Source of the DNA: Streptomyces sp. CCM_MD2014
GTDB taxonomy: Bacteria > Actinomycetota > Actinomycetes > Streptomycetales > Streptomycetaceae
DNA: 64,000 nucleotides
NCBI RefSeq assembly: GCF_000772045.1
Contig: NZ_CP009754.1
Coordinates: 4,650,001 to 4,714,000 of the forward strand
Direction of reading: 5' to 3'
Shown here: positions 1 through 8,312 of the stretch, in pieces
How positions within the stretch are numbered: position 1 is the first letter of the stretch
Layout of the letters: each line of letters begins with the position of its first letter
Program-made: the position numbers and the translations under genes
Notes under the pieces: generated by a model
The model's input: the letters and a program-made list of their open reading frames with translations, nothing else
What the model was told of the DNA's origin: nothing
Database searches by the model: none

Positions 1-1
1 G

Positions 2-217
2 TGGGAGCAGCACTCCGACTCCGCCGCGGACCCGTTCGTCCTCGCCCTCATCGCCTCCATGCGGGACCTCCTGGACGACTACGACCAGGACGCCGCACTC
101 CTCAAGACGTTGGACCCTGCCGGGGAGGCGTACGGCATGACGGTGAAGGGCCAGGCCGTCCGCGCCGGGATCATCCGCCAGTGGGCCGCCGCGTACGCTG
201 CCCGGCAGGAGGGATGA
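2..217 (+). CDS. phage protein, 3' part only
   Basis: The last 71 codons of a rightward gene that begins before the window. The visible part is acidic and helical in character (MRDLLDDYDQDAALLKTLD) and reads to the stop codon without interruption. Its TGA overlaps the ATG of the next gene (ATGA), indicating translational coupling. I do not recognise a family. Its place at the left edge of the late region would suit a head or packaging accessory protein, but that is only inference. Confidence 0.6.
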   Translation, partial: WEQHSDSAADPFVLALIASMRDLLDDYDQDAALLKTLDPAGEAYGMTVKGQAVRAGIIRQWAAAYAARQEG

Positions 218-444
218 CCGTGGAGCAGGAGTACGCCCCCGGCGGCCTGGTGCCGCCCGCCCCGACCGCCGGCCGGTTCAACGGGCCCGTGGTGTTCGTG
301 CCGCTCGGCTACGGTCCCGCGGTCGCCGCCCGGGCCGCGCGCCTGGCGCTCCTCCACGGCGTGGAGGAGGCGGAGGCCTACGTGAACGAGGCCGCCGCGT
401 CACGGCCTACTCCCCGGGGTACGGACCGACGTCCTCCCGGGTGA
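214..444 (+). CDS. small phage hypothetical protein
   Basis: 76 residues. The start is the ATG that overlaps the upstream stop. It is rich in Pro, Gly and Ala, with a short helical segment (AARAARLALLHGVEEAEAYV) in the middle and an Arg-rich tail. The last 38 bp overlap the end of the convergent gene 407-634, so one of the two tails may be shorter in reality. No family recognised. Confidence 0.5.
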   Translation: MTVEQEYAPGGLVPPAPTAGRFNGPVVFVPLGYGPAVAARAARLALLHGVEEAEAYVNEAAASRPTPRGTDRRPPG

Positions 445-634
445 CCACGGTCACGGGGAGCTCGGCGTCCCCGGACGGCCGGCGGGCGATCCCGCGCCAC
501 GTCTCCCGGACGTCCTCCGGGGCGACCTCCCACGCGATGGCGGCCACGGGGGCGTGCCACCAGCGGGTCCCGTTGTCCACGCAGAGCGTGACGCAGTCGG
601 GCGGGACGTCCAGGGGGGTATGGGTGTGGCTCAT
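407..634 (-). CDS. small phage hypothetical protein (leftward operon)
   Basis: 75 residues, starting MSHTHTPLDVPPDC. AAAGG lies 7 nt before the ATG at 634, so I chose this start over the long upstream extension. The middle (WWHAPVAAIAWEVAPEDV) is compatible with a compact alpha/beta fold. It is the last gene of the leftward group 1405-407. No family recognised. Confidence 0.6.
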   Translation of the reverse strand: MSHTHTPLDVPPDCVTLCVDNGTRWWHAPVAAIAWEVAPEDVRETWRGIARRPSGDAELPVTVVTREDVGPYPGE

Positions 635-725
635 CAGACACCTTTCGGAGAGTGTGATCAGGTCGTGGACCTCGATAGGCCGGCGTCCACGGCCCGGCAG
701 CGGGCGGCCCCAGTCGCACCAGCCG

Positions 726-944
726 CTAAAGGTCTTGTGTCCAGCGGCAGCCACGCGCGGGGCAGTAGAGGTACCTGCCGCCGTTCGATCCGTCCTCTGA
801 CAGGACGCGCCCCCTTCCGCAGGCGGGGCAGCGGTCGCCGTGCCGAGCCTCTGGAAGATCGCCGGCTGACTCCTCATGCCGAGTTTCAACCGTGGCGGGG
901 TTCAGCCCAAGGACTCGCCGAATGACGCGCTCCAAGCCGCTCAT
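726..944 (-). CDS. zinc-ribbon phage protein
   Basis: 72 residues. The C-terminal half carries CPAC (about residues 39-42) and a second cysteine pair in YCPARGC (about 60-66), separated by a Gly-rich turn. This is the usual arrangement of a four-cysteine zinc ribbon. The ATG overlaps the stop of the gene upstream (941-1405), so the two are probably translationally coupled. Function unknown; small zinc ribbons in phages are often nucleic-acid or protein docking modules. Confidence 0.6.
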   Translation of the reverse strand: MSGLERVIRRVLGLNPATVETRHEESAGDLPEARHGDRCPACGRGRVLSEDGSNGGRYLYCPARGCRWTQDL

Positions 945-1405
945 GACTGCCCCTCCTGGTGGGCCGTCTCGTTGAAGGTGTACACGTCGAGCACCGCCTC
1001 CAGCTCCTCATCGTGGTCCATGCATGAGCGGAACGGGCACGGTAGGTCCTCCGTGGGCGGGGCGGTGAGCGCGGCCCGGGCGGCGGACACTACCTCCGCG
1101 GGCTCCGGCACTAGGGAGCGGCACGCGGTGACGGAGGCGCCGCACACGTCACCGGCCGGTCCCCACCCCACGGACCAGCCGGCCTCATCGGTCCATAGGA
1201 GGGAGACCTCCTGGTCCCCGTACGCCCGCCAGGTGGCGCGCATGTCGAGGTCGAGGACGGCCCGGCGAAGGAGGACCAAGTCCGCTTCCTCGTCGTGGGG
1301 GTAGGACACGGCGCTCACGGGGACGTCGGCGGCGGCGAGGGCGGCGGCCACGGCCCGGATGTAGGCGCGGTGGGTGAGCTGGTCCGGAAGGTCGAGCAGA
1401 GGCAT
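941..1405 (-). CDS. phage protein resembling DUF6292-type actinobacterial proteins
   Basis: 154 residues. The start MPLLDLPDQLTHRAYIRAV is set by AGGAG 7 nt upstream and by the conserved start-associated box 27 bp before the ATG. The opening helix (AYIRAVAAALAAADVPVS) followed by strands ending in GWSVGWGPAGD recalls DUF6292-like proteins of Streptomyces; this is a pattern match from memory, not a search. It is the first gene of the leftward operon and the only gene group on the minus strand that carries the box element. Confidence 0.6.
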   Translation of the reverse strand: MPLLDLPDQLTHRAYIRAVAAALAAADVPVSAVSYPHDEEADLVLLRRAVLDLDMRATWRAYGDQEVSLLWTDEAGWSVGWGPAGDVCGASVTACRSLVPEPAEVVSAARAALTAPPTEDLPCPFRSCMDHDEELEAVLDVYTFNETAHQEGQS

Positions 1406-1456
1406 GAGGGCACTCCTGTGGAGTCGTTCCTCGCCCGGCCCGCAACCAGCAGCGTA
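1406..1456 (-). promoter_or_regulatory. start-associated element, minus-strand copy
   Basis: Read on the minus strand: TACGCT (1456-1451, TAnnnT), then GCTGGTTGCGGGCCGGGC (1450-1433), then 27 nt to the ATG at 1405. The 27 nt contain ACTCC-aca-GGAGT, a small hairpin whose 3' arm is the Shine-Dalgarno sequence, flanked by GAG/CTC. Same architecture as the eight plus-strand copies. Confidence 0.65.
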
Positions 1457-1875
1457 AGAGCCTGCCCGGCGTTCCAGCGCGGGCGGCAGAGCCACCGTAG
1501 CGCGTAACCGGCCGGGCGTGGGGGAGAACGGCCGCGGTCCCCGGACCGGGAGGGCACGGGGACCGCAGGGTGGAAGGGCGCCGCCCCCCTTGCGAGGACC
1601 AGGGCGGTGCCTTCCGGCGGGGCGGGCGGCGGCCAGTGGGGCGCGTACTCCCACGCCGTCCGGACACTGCATCGGCATAACCGCCGGGGCCCCGTGCCCG
1701 CACCCTACCGGAATTCCCGGAGCATTCCGCCGCGGAATTGATCAGAATTACTACGCGCTAAACCCCCGAATTGATCGAAAGAGTGGCCGTGACCAGCGGA
1801 TTTGCCTGCCCTGACGCTCTCCGCATTGGCCTATGATGCGGCGCCGAACATCGGCGGATCATGCAAGGGGCGGAA
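1457..1875 (+). promoter_or_regulatory. divergent intergenic region with probable late promoter
   Basis: About 420 bp with no credible gene. It includes a locally AT-rich stretch (1720-1785) with GAATTGATC repeated at 1735-1743 and 1768-1776, 33 bp apart. A good -10, TATGAT, lies at 1832-1837 with CTGACG (1811-1816) 15 bp upstream, a short but possible spacer. A transcript from here would start about 1844 and read into the membrane protein and portal genes. Confidence 0.45.
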
Positions 1876-2214
1876 ATGATCGGAATTCCGGAGATCGGCA
1901 TCCTGGCACTCGCCGGATATCGGCTCACACAGCTCGGCGTTCATGACGCCATCCTGGACCCCGCACGAGACCGGGTATTCGACTGGCAGACACGCCGCCC
2001 GGAGTCCTCCGTGAGGGCCTTTCTCGTCACCCTCATCTCCTGCGTGTACTGCCTCGGCTGGTGGCTCTCCGGCGCCGTCCTGGCCGCCTACCTCCTCACC
2101 ACCGACCAGTGGACCGGAACCCCCCTCCTCCTCCACGGCCTGGAATGGCTGGCCGTCGCCGGCGGCGCCGTCCTCCTCAACCGCTGGGACGACTCCCGCA
2201 AGGACGCATCGTGA
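1876..2214 (+). CDS. DUF1360-like membrane protein
   Basis: 112 residues. An ATG at 1861 is in frame, but AAGGGGCGG sits about 7 nt before the ATG at 1876, so I start there. Features are an N-terminal helix (GILALAGYRLTQL), then LISCVYCLGWWLSGAVLAAYLL, a membrane helix carrying the Cys-Tyr-Cys-x-Gly-Trp-Trp signature of DUF1360 proteins, and a second hydrophobic helix near the C-terminus. DUF1360 proteins often lie beside portal genes in actinophages; the role is unknown. The stop overlaps the portal GTG. Confidence 0.7.
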   Translation: MIGIPEIGILALAGYRLTQLGVHDAILDPARDRVFDWQTRRPESSVRAFLVTLISCVYCLGWWLSGAVLAAYLLTTDQWTGTPLLLHGLEWLAVAGGAVLLNRWDDSRKDAS

Positions 2215-3950
2215 CCGCCGCCGCGCCCCGCCGCGTCATCACGGCCGCCGCCTCCCGATACACCTCCCGCAAGCTCAAGGGCAACACGAAGAAACCGGAC
2301 TCCGGCTGGCAGGAACGCGCCTGGACGTTCTACGACACCACCCCCGAGGTCCGGTTCGCCGCACAGTGGGTGTCCGGCGCCATGAGCGCGGCCACCCTCT
2401 ACGCCGGCCGCCTCGCCGACGACGGGAAGACGGTGGAGCCGGTCCCGGACACCCACCCGGCCGCGGAGATCGTCGCCCAGATCGCCGGAGGCCCCGAGGG
2501 ACAGGCGCAGTTGCTCAGCGCGTTCGGCCCCCACCTGGTGGTCCCCGGGGAGGGCTGGATCGTCGTCCGGCCACGTGAGAAAGGCGGCCAGGACTGGCAC
2601 GTCCTCTCCGTCCAGGAGATGCGCCAGCAGGGACAGAAACTCCTCGCGGAGATCGACGGGGAGGAGGTCGAGATCCCGCCGGCCGACCCGGACGGCACCG
2701 CCGACGACTCGGCCCCCGTGGGCATCCGTGTGTGGCAGCCGCACCCCCGCCGCTTCCTGGAGGCCGACTCCCCGGTACGCGCCTCCCTCGGCCTCCTGGA
2801 AGAGCTCCAGCTCCTCAACGCCGCGGTGGCCGCCATCGCCCGCTCCCGCCTCACCGGCCGCGGCGTCCTCCTGGTCCCGCAGGGCACCCGCTTCCCCTCC
2901 ACCCCCGTCCAGGGCAACGCCGAGGACGACCTGATCGAGGTGTTCATGGAGGTGGCGGAGACCGCCTACCGCGAGCCCGAGAGCGCGGCGGCCACGGTCC
3001 CGATCATCCTGGAGGTGCCGGCCGAGTCCATCGGCGCCATCAAGCGCCTCACGTTCGAAAGCGACTTTGACGAGCTCGCCCTGAAGCTGAGGGACGAGGC
3101 CATCCGCCGCTTCGCCACCGGCCTGGACACGCCCGCAGAGGTCGTGCTCGGCATGGGCGGCATCAACCACTGGGGCGCCTGGGCCTTGAAGGAGGAGGCG
3201 GTCACGCTCGGGGTGGAACCCCGCCTCAACACCGTTGCCCACGCCCTGACCACACAGTGGCTCCGTCCGCTCCTCCAGGACGTGGACGAGGAGGAGGCGG
3301 AGCGGTGCGTCGTCGTCGCCGACACCTCCGGCCTCCGCGTCCGCGCCAACCGGTCCGCGACCGCGCTGGAGGTCTTCAAGGCCGGCGCGATCTCCGCCGC
3401 CGCGCTCCGCCGGGAGACCGGGTTCGACGAGAGCGACGCCCCCACCGCCGAGGAGGAGGCCGCCCGCCGCCGCGAGGAGGAGAACCAGGAGCAGCCCGGC
3501 CAGGAGGAGGGCGAGGAGGAGACGGACGTCCCCGTGGACGAGAGCGAGGAGGCCCCGGACACCCTCCCCGCCTCCGCCGCCGGACACCTCCCGTCCGCCG
3601 TCCTGGAGGCCGCGGACGGCCTGATCTGGACCGCGCTCTCCGTCGCCGGGGAAAAGCTCCGCAAGACGCCGGCCTGCCCGCGCTCCGAGCGGTCGAAGGC
3701 CCGCGAGATCGAGCCCGCCCGCCTCCACACCGTCATCCGCGTGGAGCCCGGCCAGGTCGAACAGTGGCGGCTCCTGGAAGGCGCCTGGTCCCGCCTCCCG
3801 GAGGTCGCCACCCGCTACGGCCTGGACCCGGATTGCCTCTCCGCCTCCCTGGAGACGTACTGCCGGGAGCTCATCACCGCCGGGATCGGCCACGACTTCG
3901 ACCTGACCCCGGGCGCGCTACGCACCTCATGCCTGGCGGTGGCCGCATGA
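2211..3950 (+). CDS. portal protein
   Basis: 579 residues, starting at the GTG that overlaps the previous stop (GTGA). The ring-forming portal is the DNA channel at one capsid vertex and binds terminase and the neck. Typical portal features are the early FAAQWVSGAMSAATLY helix, GEGWIVVRP, the long helix with ELQLLNAAVAAIARSRL, and the stem/wing stretch RFATGLDTPAEVVLGMGGINHWGAWALKEEAV. A Glu-rich linker (about 425-470) precedes the C-terminal domain. Size and position before the head morphogenesis gene fit the family. Confidence 0.88.
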   Translation: MTAAAPRRVITAAASRYTSRKLKGNTKKPDSGWQERAWTFYDTTPEVRFAAQWVSGAMSAATLYAGRLADDGKTVEPVPDTHPAAEIVAQIAGGPEGQAQLLSAFGPHLVVPGEGWIVVRPREKGGQDWHVLSVQEMRQQGQKLLAEIDGEEVEIPPADPDGTADDSAPVGIRVWQPHPRRFLEADSPVRASLGLLEELQLLNAAVAAIARSRLTGRGVLLVPQGTRFPSTPVQGNAEDDLIEVFMEVAETAYREPESAAATVPIILEVPAESIGAIKRLTFESDFDELALKLRDEAIRRFATGLDTPAEVVLGMGGINHWGAWALKEEAVTLGVEPRLNTVAHALTTQWLRPLLQDVDEEEAERCVVVADTSGLRVRANRSATALEVFKAGAISAAALRRETGFDESDAPTAEEEAARRREEENQEQPGQEEGEEETDVPVDESEEAPDTLPASAAGHLPSAVLEAADGLIWTALSVAGEKLRKTPACPRSERSKAREIEPARLHTVIRVEPGQVEQWRLLEGAWSRLPEVATRYGLDPDCLSASLETYCRELITAGIGHDFDLTPGALRTSCLAVAA

Positions 3951-4162
3951 CACCCCGCCCTCGGCCGTCGTCCCCGCGCCCGTTCCCGGTCCTCACCGTC
4001 TACGTGACGGCCGGCACCGCGCGCCCGGACTGGTGCCACGTCTGCAAGGCATACACCCGGTTCACCGGGGACGTCCTCCTCCTCACCCCGGAGGGCGTGT
4101 CCGTCGTCGGCTCCTACGCCGGGTGCGAGATCTGCGACGAGCCGGAGGAACACCGTGGATGA
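3947..4162 (+). CDS. small zinc-ribbon protein
   Basis: 71 residues. ATG overlaps the portal stop. CHVC and CEIC are separated by about 26 residues ending in GSYAG, a four-cysteine ribbon. The same arrangement (CPVC ... GSFTYCLTC) occurs in the gene at 4408-4830, so the two look paralogous. Function unknown. Confidence 0.6.
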   Translation: MTPRPRPSSPRPFPVLTVYVTAGTARPDWCHVCKAYTRFTGDVLLLTPEGVSVVGSYAGCEICDEPEEHRG

Positions 4163-4415
4163 GCTGCCCTTCCTGATCAAAGAGGCGTCGGCCGAGCACG
4201 CTGCCAACCGCGTGAGCCTGATTGAGGAGGCCGGCACGGTGGCGATGGCCCACTTCGACACCCTCGCCCCGGGGTACGCGAGCGTGTACGTCACGCTGAC
4301 GGCCCGCACGACGTACGGCACGGCGATGCTCGGCCAGTGGGGGTTCAGGCGCTCCGCTGACGGTGCGGTGACTCTCATCGGAGCGCTCCCGGATACGGAG
4401 GCCGCCCGTGTCTGA
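4155..4415 (+). CDS. phage hypothetical protein
   Basis: 86 residues from GTG at 4155, preceded by GGAGGA at good spacing and overlapping the previous gene by 8 nt. A helical N-terminal half (EASAEHAANRVSLIEEAGTV) is followed by a beta-rich half (YASVYVTLTARTTYG). Part of the coupled chain portal to polyprotein. No family recognised. Confidence 0.6.
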   Translation: MDELPFLIKEASAEHAANRVSLIEEAGTVAMAHFDTLAPGYASVYVTLTARTTYGTAMLGQWGFRRSADGAVTLIGALPDTEAARV

Positions 4416-4830
4416 CCAGACCACCGCGCCGAACGGCCGGCCCCTGGACCACACCGGGCCGCCCGGGCACTGGAGGCCCGCTCACCGCGTACACGGCTGG
4501 TGCTCCGCGTGCCCTGGCATCGAGCCGTGGGAGGAGCTGGTGGCGTGGCGCCTCTGGGAGGACGAGCGCCACCGCAACGCCCGCCCCGAGACACCGGCAG
4601 GGGATGACTACCCCGGGCCGGAGGAGCCCGAGGACACGGAGCTGCCGTTCTTCGTGGACTCGACCGTCAAGCCGGAGCGGTGCCCGGTGTGCCGCGCGGA
4701 GGTTCCCTCCGCGCTGGTCTCCACGTTCACGGTCACCACCGGAGCCGGCACGTACACGATCGGCTCCTTCACCTACTGCCTCACTTGCAAGGCATCCCCC
4801 CTCACGCGCCCGGAGGTTACCCATGGCTGA
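4408..4830 (+). CDS. zinc-ribbon phage protein
   Basis: 140 residues. GTG start overlaps the upstream stop by 8 nt. It contains CSAC near residue 32 and a C-terminal ribbon, CPVC ... GSFTYCLTC, whose spacing and GS(F/Y) signature match the protein at 3947-4162. An acidic linker (PGPEEPEDTELPFF) separates the two parts. Its stop overlaps the polyprotein start by 8 nt. Function unknown. Confidence 0.6.
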   Translation: MSDQTTAPNGRPLDHTGPPGHWRPAHRVHGWCSACPGIEPWEELVAWRLWEDERHRNARPETPAGDDYPGPEEPEDTELPFFVDSTVKPERCPVCRAEVPSALVSTFTVTTGAGTYTIGSFTYCLTCKASPLTRPEVTHG

Positions 4831-7800
4831 CGGAGAGGCCTCGCTCCAGGAGGCGGAGGCCGAGGTGGGGCGCACCGTCCGCAACGTCCTACGCGAGGTG
4901 GCCGCAGAGTTCACCGACGCCGTACGGGACGCGGATGAGCTGGTGGCCGCCCGGTTCTCCGTCGGCTCCATCGCCCGCATGTGGACGTCCCGCGTCCCCC
5001 GGATCGTCCGAAAGCTCCTCGGCGTCTCCGAGACCGCCGCCAACGAGGCCGCCGGTGACGTGGGCGGGGAGCTGGACGACACCTGGCGCGACCTCCCGGG
5101 CCGGTACGACGACGGCCGGGAACTCCCCCCGGGCATGGGCCAGTACGTGGAGACCACGGAACACCTCCTCCGCGCCGTGGGAGACCGCCTGGCCGACGTG
5201 GCCCGGGAAGAGCTCGCGGCGGGGGTGGAGGCCGGGGAGGACGTGGACCAGCTCCGGGACCGGCTCCGTGCCCGGTTCGCCGCGGACGGCGCGCAGCTCG
5301 GCCGCGCCCGCCAGGAGCGCACCGCCGCCACGGAGGCCTCCCGCGCCTGGAACACCGCCACCCTGGAGGCCGGCCGCGCCCTCACCGGCCCGGACCGCCC
5401 CCTGGTCAAGCAGTGGCGCACCCGCGGGGACCGGAAGGTCCGGGACGCGCATGACGACGTAGACGGGCAACTCCGGCTCCTGGACGAGCCGTTCCGTGTC
5501 GGCGGCCACGACATGGACGGCCCGGGCGACCCGACCGCCCCGGCCTCCCTGGTCGTGAACTGCCGGTGCCGTCTCCGCCTGGCCCGCGCCGAACGCGCCG
5601 CCCTCACCCCCCAGTCCGAAGACGACGGACGGGCGCCCTCTAACGAATCTCAGGAGGCGCCCGTGGGCGCACCTACGAATGTGACCGCCGCAGCGGACGG
5701 GAGCCACCTCATGGGCGGCATGATCGCGCTCATCCCCACCGAGGAGGACGCCGCCCGCCTCGCCATCGAGGGCGGCGAGGACGCCGGGGAGCTCCACCTC
5801 ACCCTCTACTTCCTCGGGGACCAGGGCGGCGACTGGACACAGGACCAGCGCCAGGACCTCGCGGGCCGTGTCCGCTCCTGGCTCGCGGACCTCAGCGGCC
5901 CCGTCACCGGCCGGGCGTTCGGCGCGAACCACTGGAACGCCGGCAGCGATTCCCCGTCATGGGTGTGGGCCGTGGGAGACGACCGGGACGCGGACGCACC
6001 CGGCCTCACCGACATTCACGACGCCATCACGGAGGCCCTGGAAGACACCCACGAGCGGCCGGAGCTCCCCCGCCAGCACTCCCCGTGGGTCCCGCACGTC
6101 TGCGCCGCCTACAGCGACGACCCCGCCCTCCTGGAGCAGCTGGAGGCGCGCCTAGGACCGATCACGTTCGACCGCGTACGCCTGGCCTTCGCCGGCGACC
6201 ACATCGACATCCCCCTGACTCCCGAGGAGGAGCCCATGCCGGAAGAGGAGAGCGCGGCCGGAATGCCCACCCGCGCCTGGTCCACCCCCGGGGACACGGC
6301 CCTGGCCTTCGAGAACCAGACCACCGGCGACGGCCGCGTGTTCGCCCCAGGCGCCCTGGAGTGGACCGGGCCCGGCCCGTGGCCGCTCCAGTACGCCGAC
6401 CAGATGCTCGGCGGCCACGAGGGCGCGGAGCTCGCCGGAGCCATCACCACCGTGAGCCGGGACGGCGACCGCATCCCCGGCGCCGGCGTCCTCTACCTCT
6501 CACAGCGCGCCGGCGCCGAGGCCGCGATGCTCCTGGAGGAGGAGGCCCCCCTCGGCGTGTCCGTCGACCTGGACGACGTGGACGTCGAGTTCGTGGACCG
6601 CACCCTGGAGGAAGGGGAGGACGGCGTCCTGGTCCTGGCCGCGTCCCTCGCCTCCGCGTCCGTCCTCCACATGGAAGACGGCGGCTGGTGCATCAGCGCC
6701 CACCCCGCCGTGGAGTGGGAGGCCTCCGCCGGCGTCCTCTCCCGGCAGCGGCCCACCGTCCAGCTCATCACCGGGCCCGGCGGCCAGGTCAACGCGTCCT
6801 CCATCGTCAACGCGTTCGCCGGTACCGGCCTCCTCCCCGACCGGATCATGGCCGCCGCCGGGGAGCCGGACGACCCGGACGCCGGAGTGGTCGTCCACGC
6901 GGAGAACAGCGGGGACTTTTTGATCAGGATCACCCGCGCCCGGCTCCGCGGCGCCACCCTCGTATCCGTGCCCGCGTTCGCCGGCGCCCGCATCGTCCTG
7001 GACCCCCTGGAGGACGAGGAGGAGGCCCGGGCCGCGTCCGCCCGCGCGGCGCGCCTGGACGACATCACCGCGGCGTCCGGGGAGACCCGTAAGCGCGTCG
7101 TCACCTACGTCCGATCCTGCCCCGGCCCCGTCGGCGCCGCCGAGGTCGCCCGCGCGGTAAAGGTCTCCGTCTCCACGGCACGCCGGCACCTCAACGAGGC
7201 CGTGAAGGAAGGCCACCTCGTCCGGCTCCGCCCGGGCCTCTACACCGGCGCCTCCTCCATCCCCGAGGGCCAGGAGGAAACGGCCTCCGCCGCCCCCGCG
7301 GGCGCGCACGCGGCCGTGGGCGGGCCGCACCTCCACCCCGTCCCGGAGGAGGTCATGACGGACCTGGTGGCCTCCGCGTGGACGGCCATGCAGGACGCCG
7401 ACCCCATGCCCGCCGCCTGGTTCGCGGAGCCCACGGAGGCCGAGCTCCCGGACGGGAGCGGCGGCGTCCACTACTCCGGAGGCCGGATCTACGGGTGGGT
7501 GGCCCGAGCCGGGGAGCCGCACGCCGGCCACCCCGGCCGCAACCTCACCGTGGAGTCCCTGGGGCAGCTGGACATGTCCCACTTCCTCCGCGCCCGCTTC
7601 AAGCTGGACGACGGCACGTTCGTCAAGGCCGGCGCCTTCACCATGAACGTCCCGCACTCCCGGGACGGCGCCGAGTGCGACACGGCCGCCTGCCAGTTCG
7701 ACGACACCCGCACCGTCGCCGGAGTGATCACGACCGGCCTCAACGAACGCGGACTCTGGTTCTCCGGCGCGGCGGCCCCCTGGCTCTCAGCGTGGGACCG

Positions 7801-8284
7801 GACCGTGTTCGCCGCGTGCCAGCCGAGCTATCACATGCTCAAGGGCGGTGACGGCCGCTGGCAGCTCCGCGCCGTGCTCTCCGTGCCCGTACCCGGCCAC
7901 TCCTCCCCGCTCATCGCCGCGGCGGTCGAGCGGTCCAACCTCGCGTTGGCGGCCTCCGCCGCCCTGGCCCCCGCCGCCGGGACGGAGGGCGTCATCGTCA
8001 CCGCACCCCGGACGGCCGGGGACCTCGAGGTGGCGGCGCAGCCGCTCACCGTCTCCGCCGCTGGCGCCCTGGTCCCCACCGTGGACGTACCCGGCCCTTC
8101 CGTCCCGGCGACGGACACGGCCGCGCTCACCGCGGCACTCCTGGAACGCCCGGACGTCCTGGACCGGTTGGCGGACGCCCTGGACGCCCGCCGCACCACC
8201 AGGGAGGAGGAGCGGCGCGCCGAGGTAGAACGCCTCTCCGCCTCCTTCGCGAAGGTCCCGGCCGGGACCACCGCCTCCTTCTGA
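4823..8284 (+). CDS. head morphogenesis polyprotein: MuF, 2H phosphoesterase, prohead protease, winged helix
   Basis: 1,153 residues. Residues 1-260 are MuF-like (minor head protein): a helical region, then TRGDRKVRDAHDDVDGQ and the closing NCRCRL. Residues about 295-465 form a 2H phosphoesterase (LigT) fold: first motif HLTL at His325, second HVCA at His425, with Cys where the family usually has Thr. Residues about 475-690 resemble an HK97-type prohead protease, with candidate catalytic His532 (GGHEG) and Ser580 (GVSVDL). Residues about 770-812 are a helix-turn-helix. The C-terminal 300 residues are a further domain common in actinophage head proteins. In-frame starts with strong ribosome sites lie at the domain borders (5663, 6236, 7355). 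It lies between portal and capsid, as expected for a maturation protein. Confidence 0.8.
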   Translation: MADGEASLQEAEAEVGRTVRNVLREVAAEFTDAVRDADELVAARFSVGSIARMWTSRVPRIVRKLLGVSETAANEAAGDVGGELDDTWRDLPGRYDDGRELPPGMGQYVETTEHLLRAVGDRLADVAREELAAGVEAGEDVDQLRDRLRARFAADGAQLGRARQERTAATEASRAWNTATLEAGRALTGPDRPLVKQWRTRGDRKVRDAHDDVDGQLRLLDEPFRVGGHDMDGPGDPTAPASLVVNCRCRLRLARAERAALTPQSEDDGRAPSNESQEAPVGAPTNVTAAADGSHLMGGMIALIPTEEDAARLAIEGGEDAGELHLTLYFLGDQGGDWTQDQRQDLAGRVRSWLADLSGPVTGRAFGANHWNAGSDSPSWVWAVGDDRDADAPGLTDIHDAITEALEDTHERPELPRQHSPWVPHVCAAYSDDPALLEQLEARLGPITFDRVRLAFAGDHIDIPLTPEEEPMPEEESAAGMPTRAWSTPGDTALAFENQTTGDGRVFAPGALEWTGPGPWPLQYADQMLGGHEGAELAGAITTVSRDGDRIPGAGVLYLSQRAGAEAAMLLEEEAPLGVSVDLDDVDVEFVDRTLEEGEDGVLVLAASLASASVLHMEDGGWCISAHPAVEWEASAGVLSRQRPTVQLITGPGGQVNASSIVNAFAGTGLLPDRIMAAAGEPDDPDAGVVVHAENSGDFLIRITRARLRGATLVSVPAFAGARIVLDPLEDEEEARAASARAARLDDITAASGETRKRVVTYVRSCPGPVGAAEVARAVKVSVSTARRHLNEAVKEGHLVRLRPGLYTGASSIPEGQEETASAAPAGAHAAVGGPHLHPVPEEVMTDLVASAWTAMQDADPMPAAWFAEPTEAELPDGSGGVHYSGGRIYGWVARAGEPHAGHPGRNLTVESLGQLDMSHFLRARFKLDDGTFVKAGAFTMNVPHSRDGAECDTAACQFDDTRTVAGVITTGLNERGLWFSGAAAPWLSAWDRTVFAACQPSYHMLKGGDGRWQLRAVLSVPVPGHSSPLIAAAVERSNLALAASAALAPAAGTEGVIVTAPRTAGDLEVAAQPLTVSAAGALVPTVDVPGPSVPATDTAALTAALLERPDVLDRLADALDARRTTREEERRAEVERLSASFAKVPAGTTASF

Positions 8285-8312
8285 CCCCCGACCACCTGAG
8301 AGGAGCACCGCC

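Noticed and set aside
2088..3893. Long minus-strand frame opposite the portal gene
   Set aside because: Mirror of a high-GC coding sequence; low-complexity Gly/Leu/Val/Arg composition, no ribosome site, and the plus frame is a clear portal.
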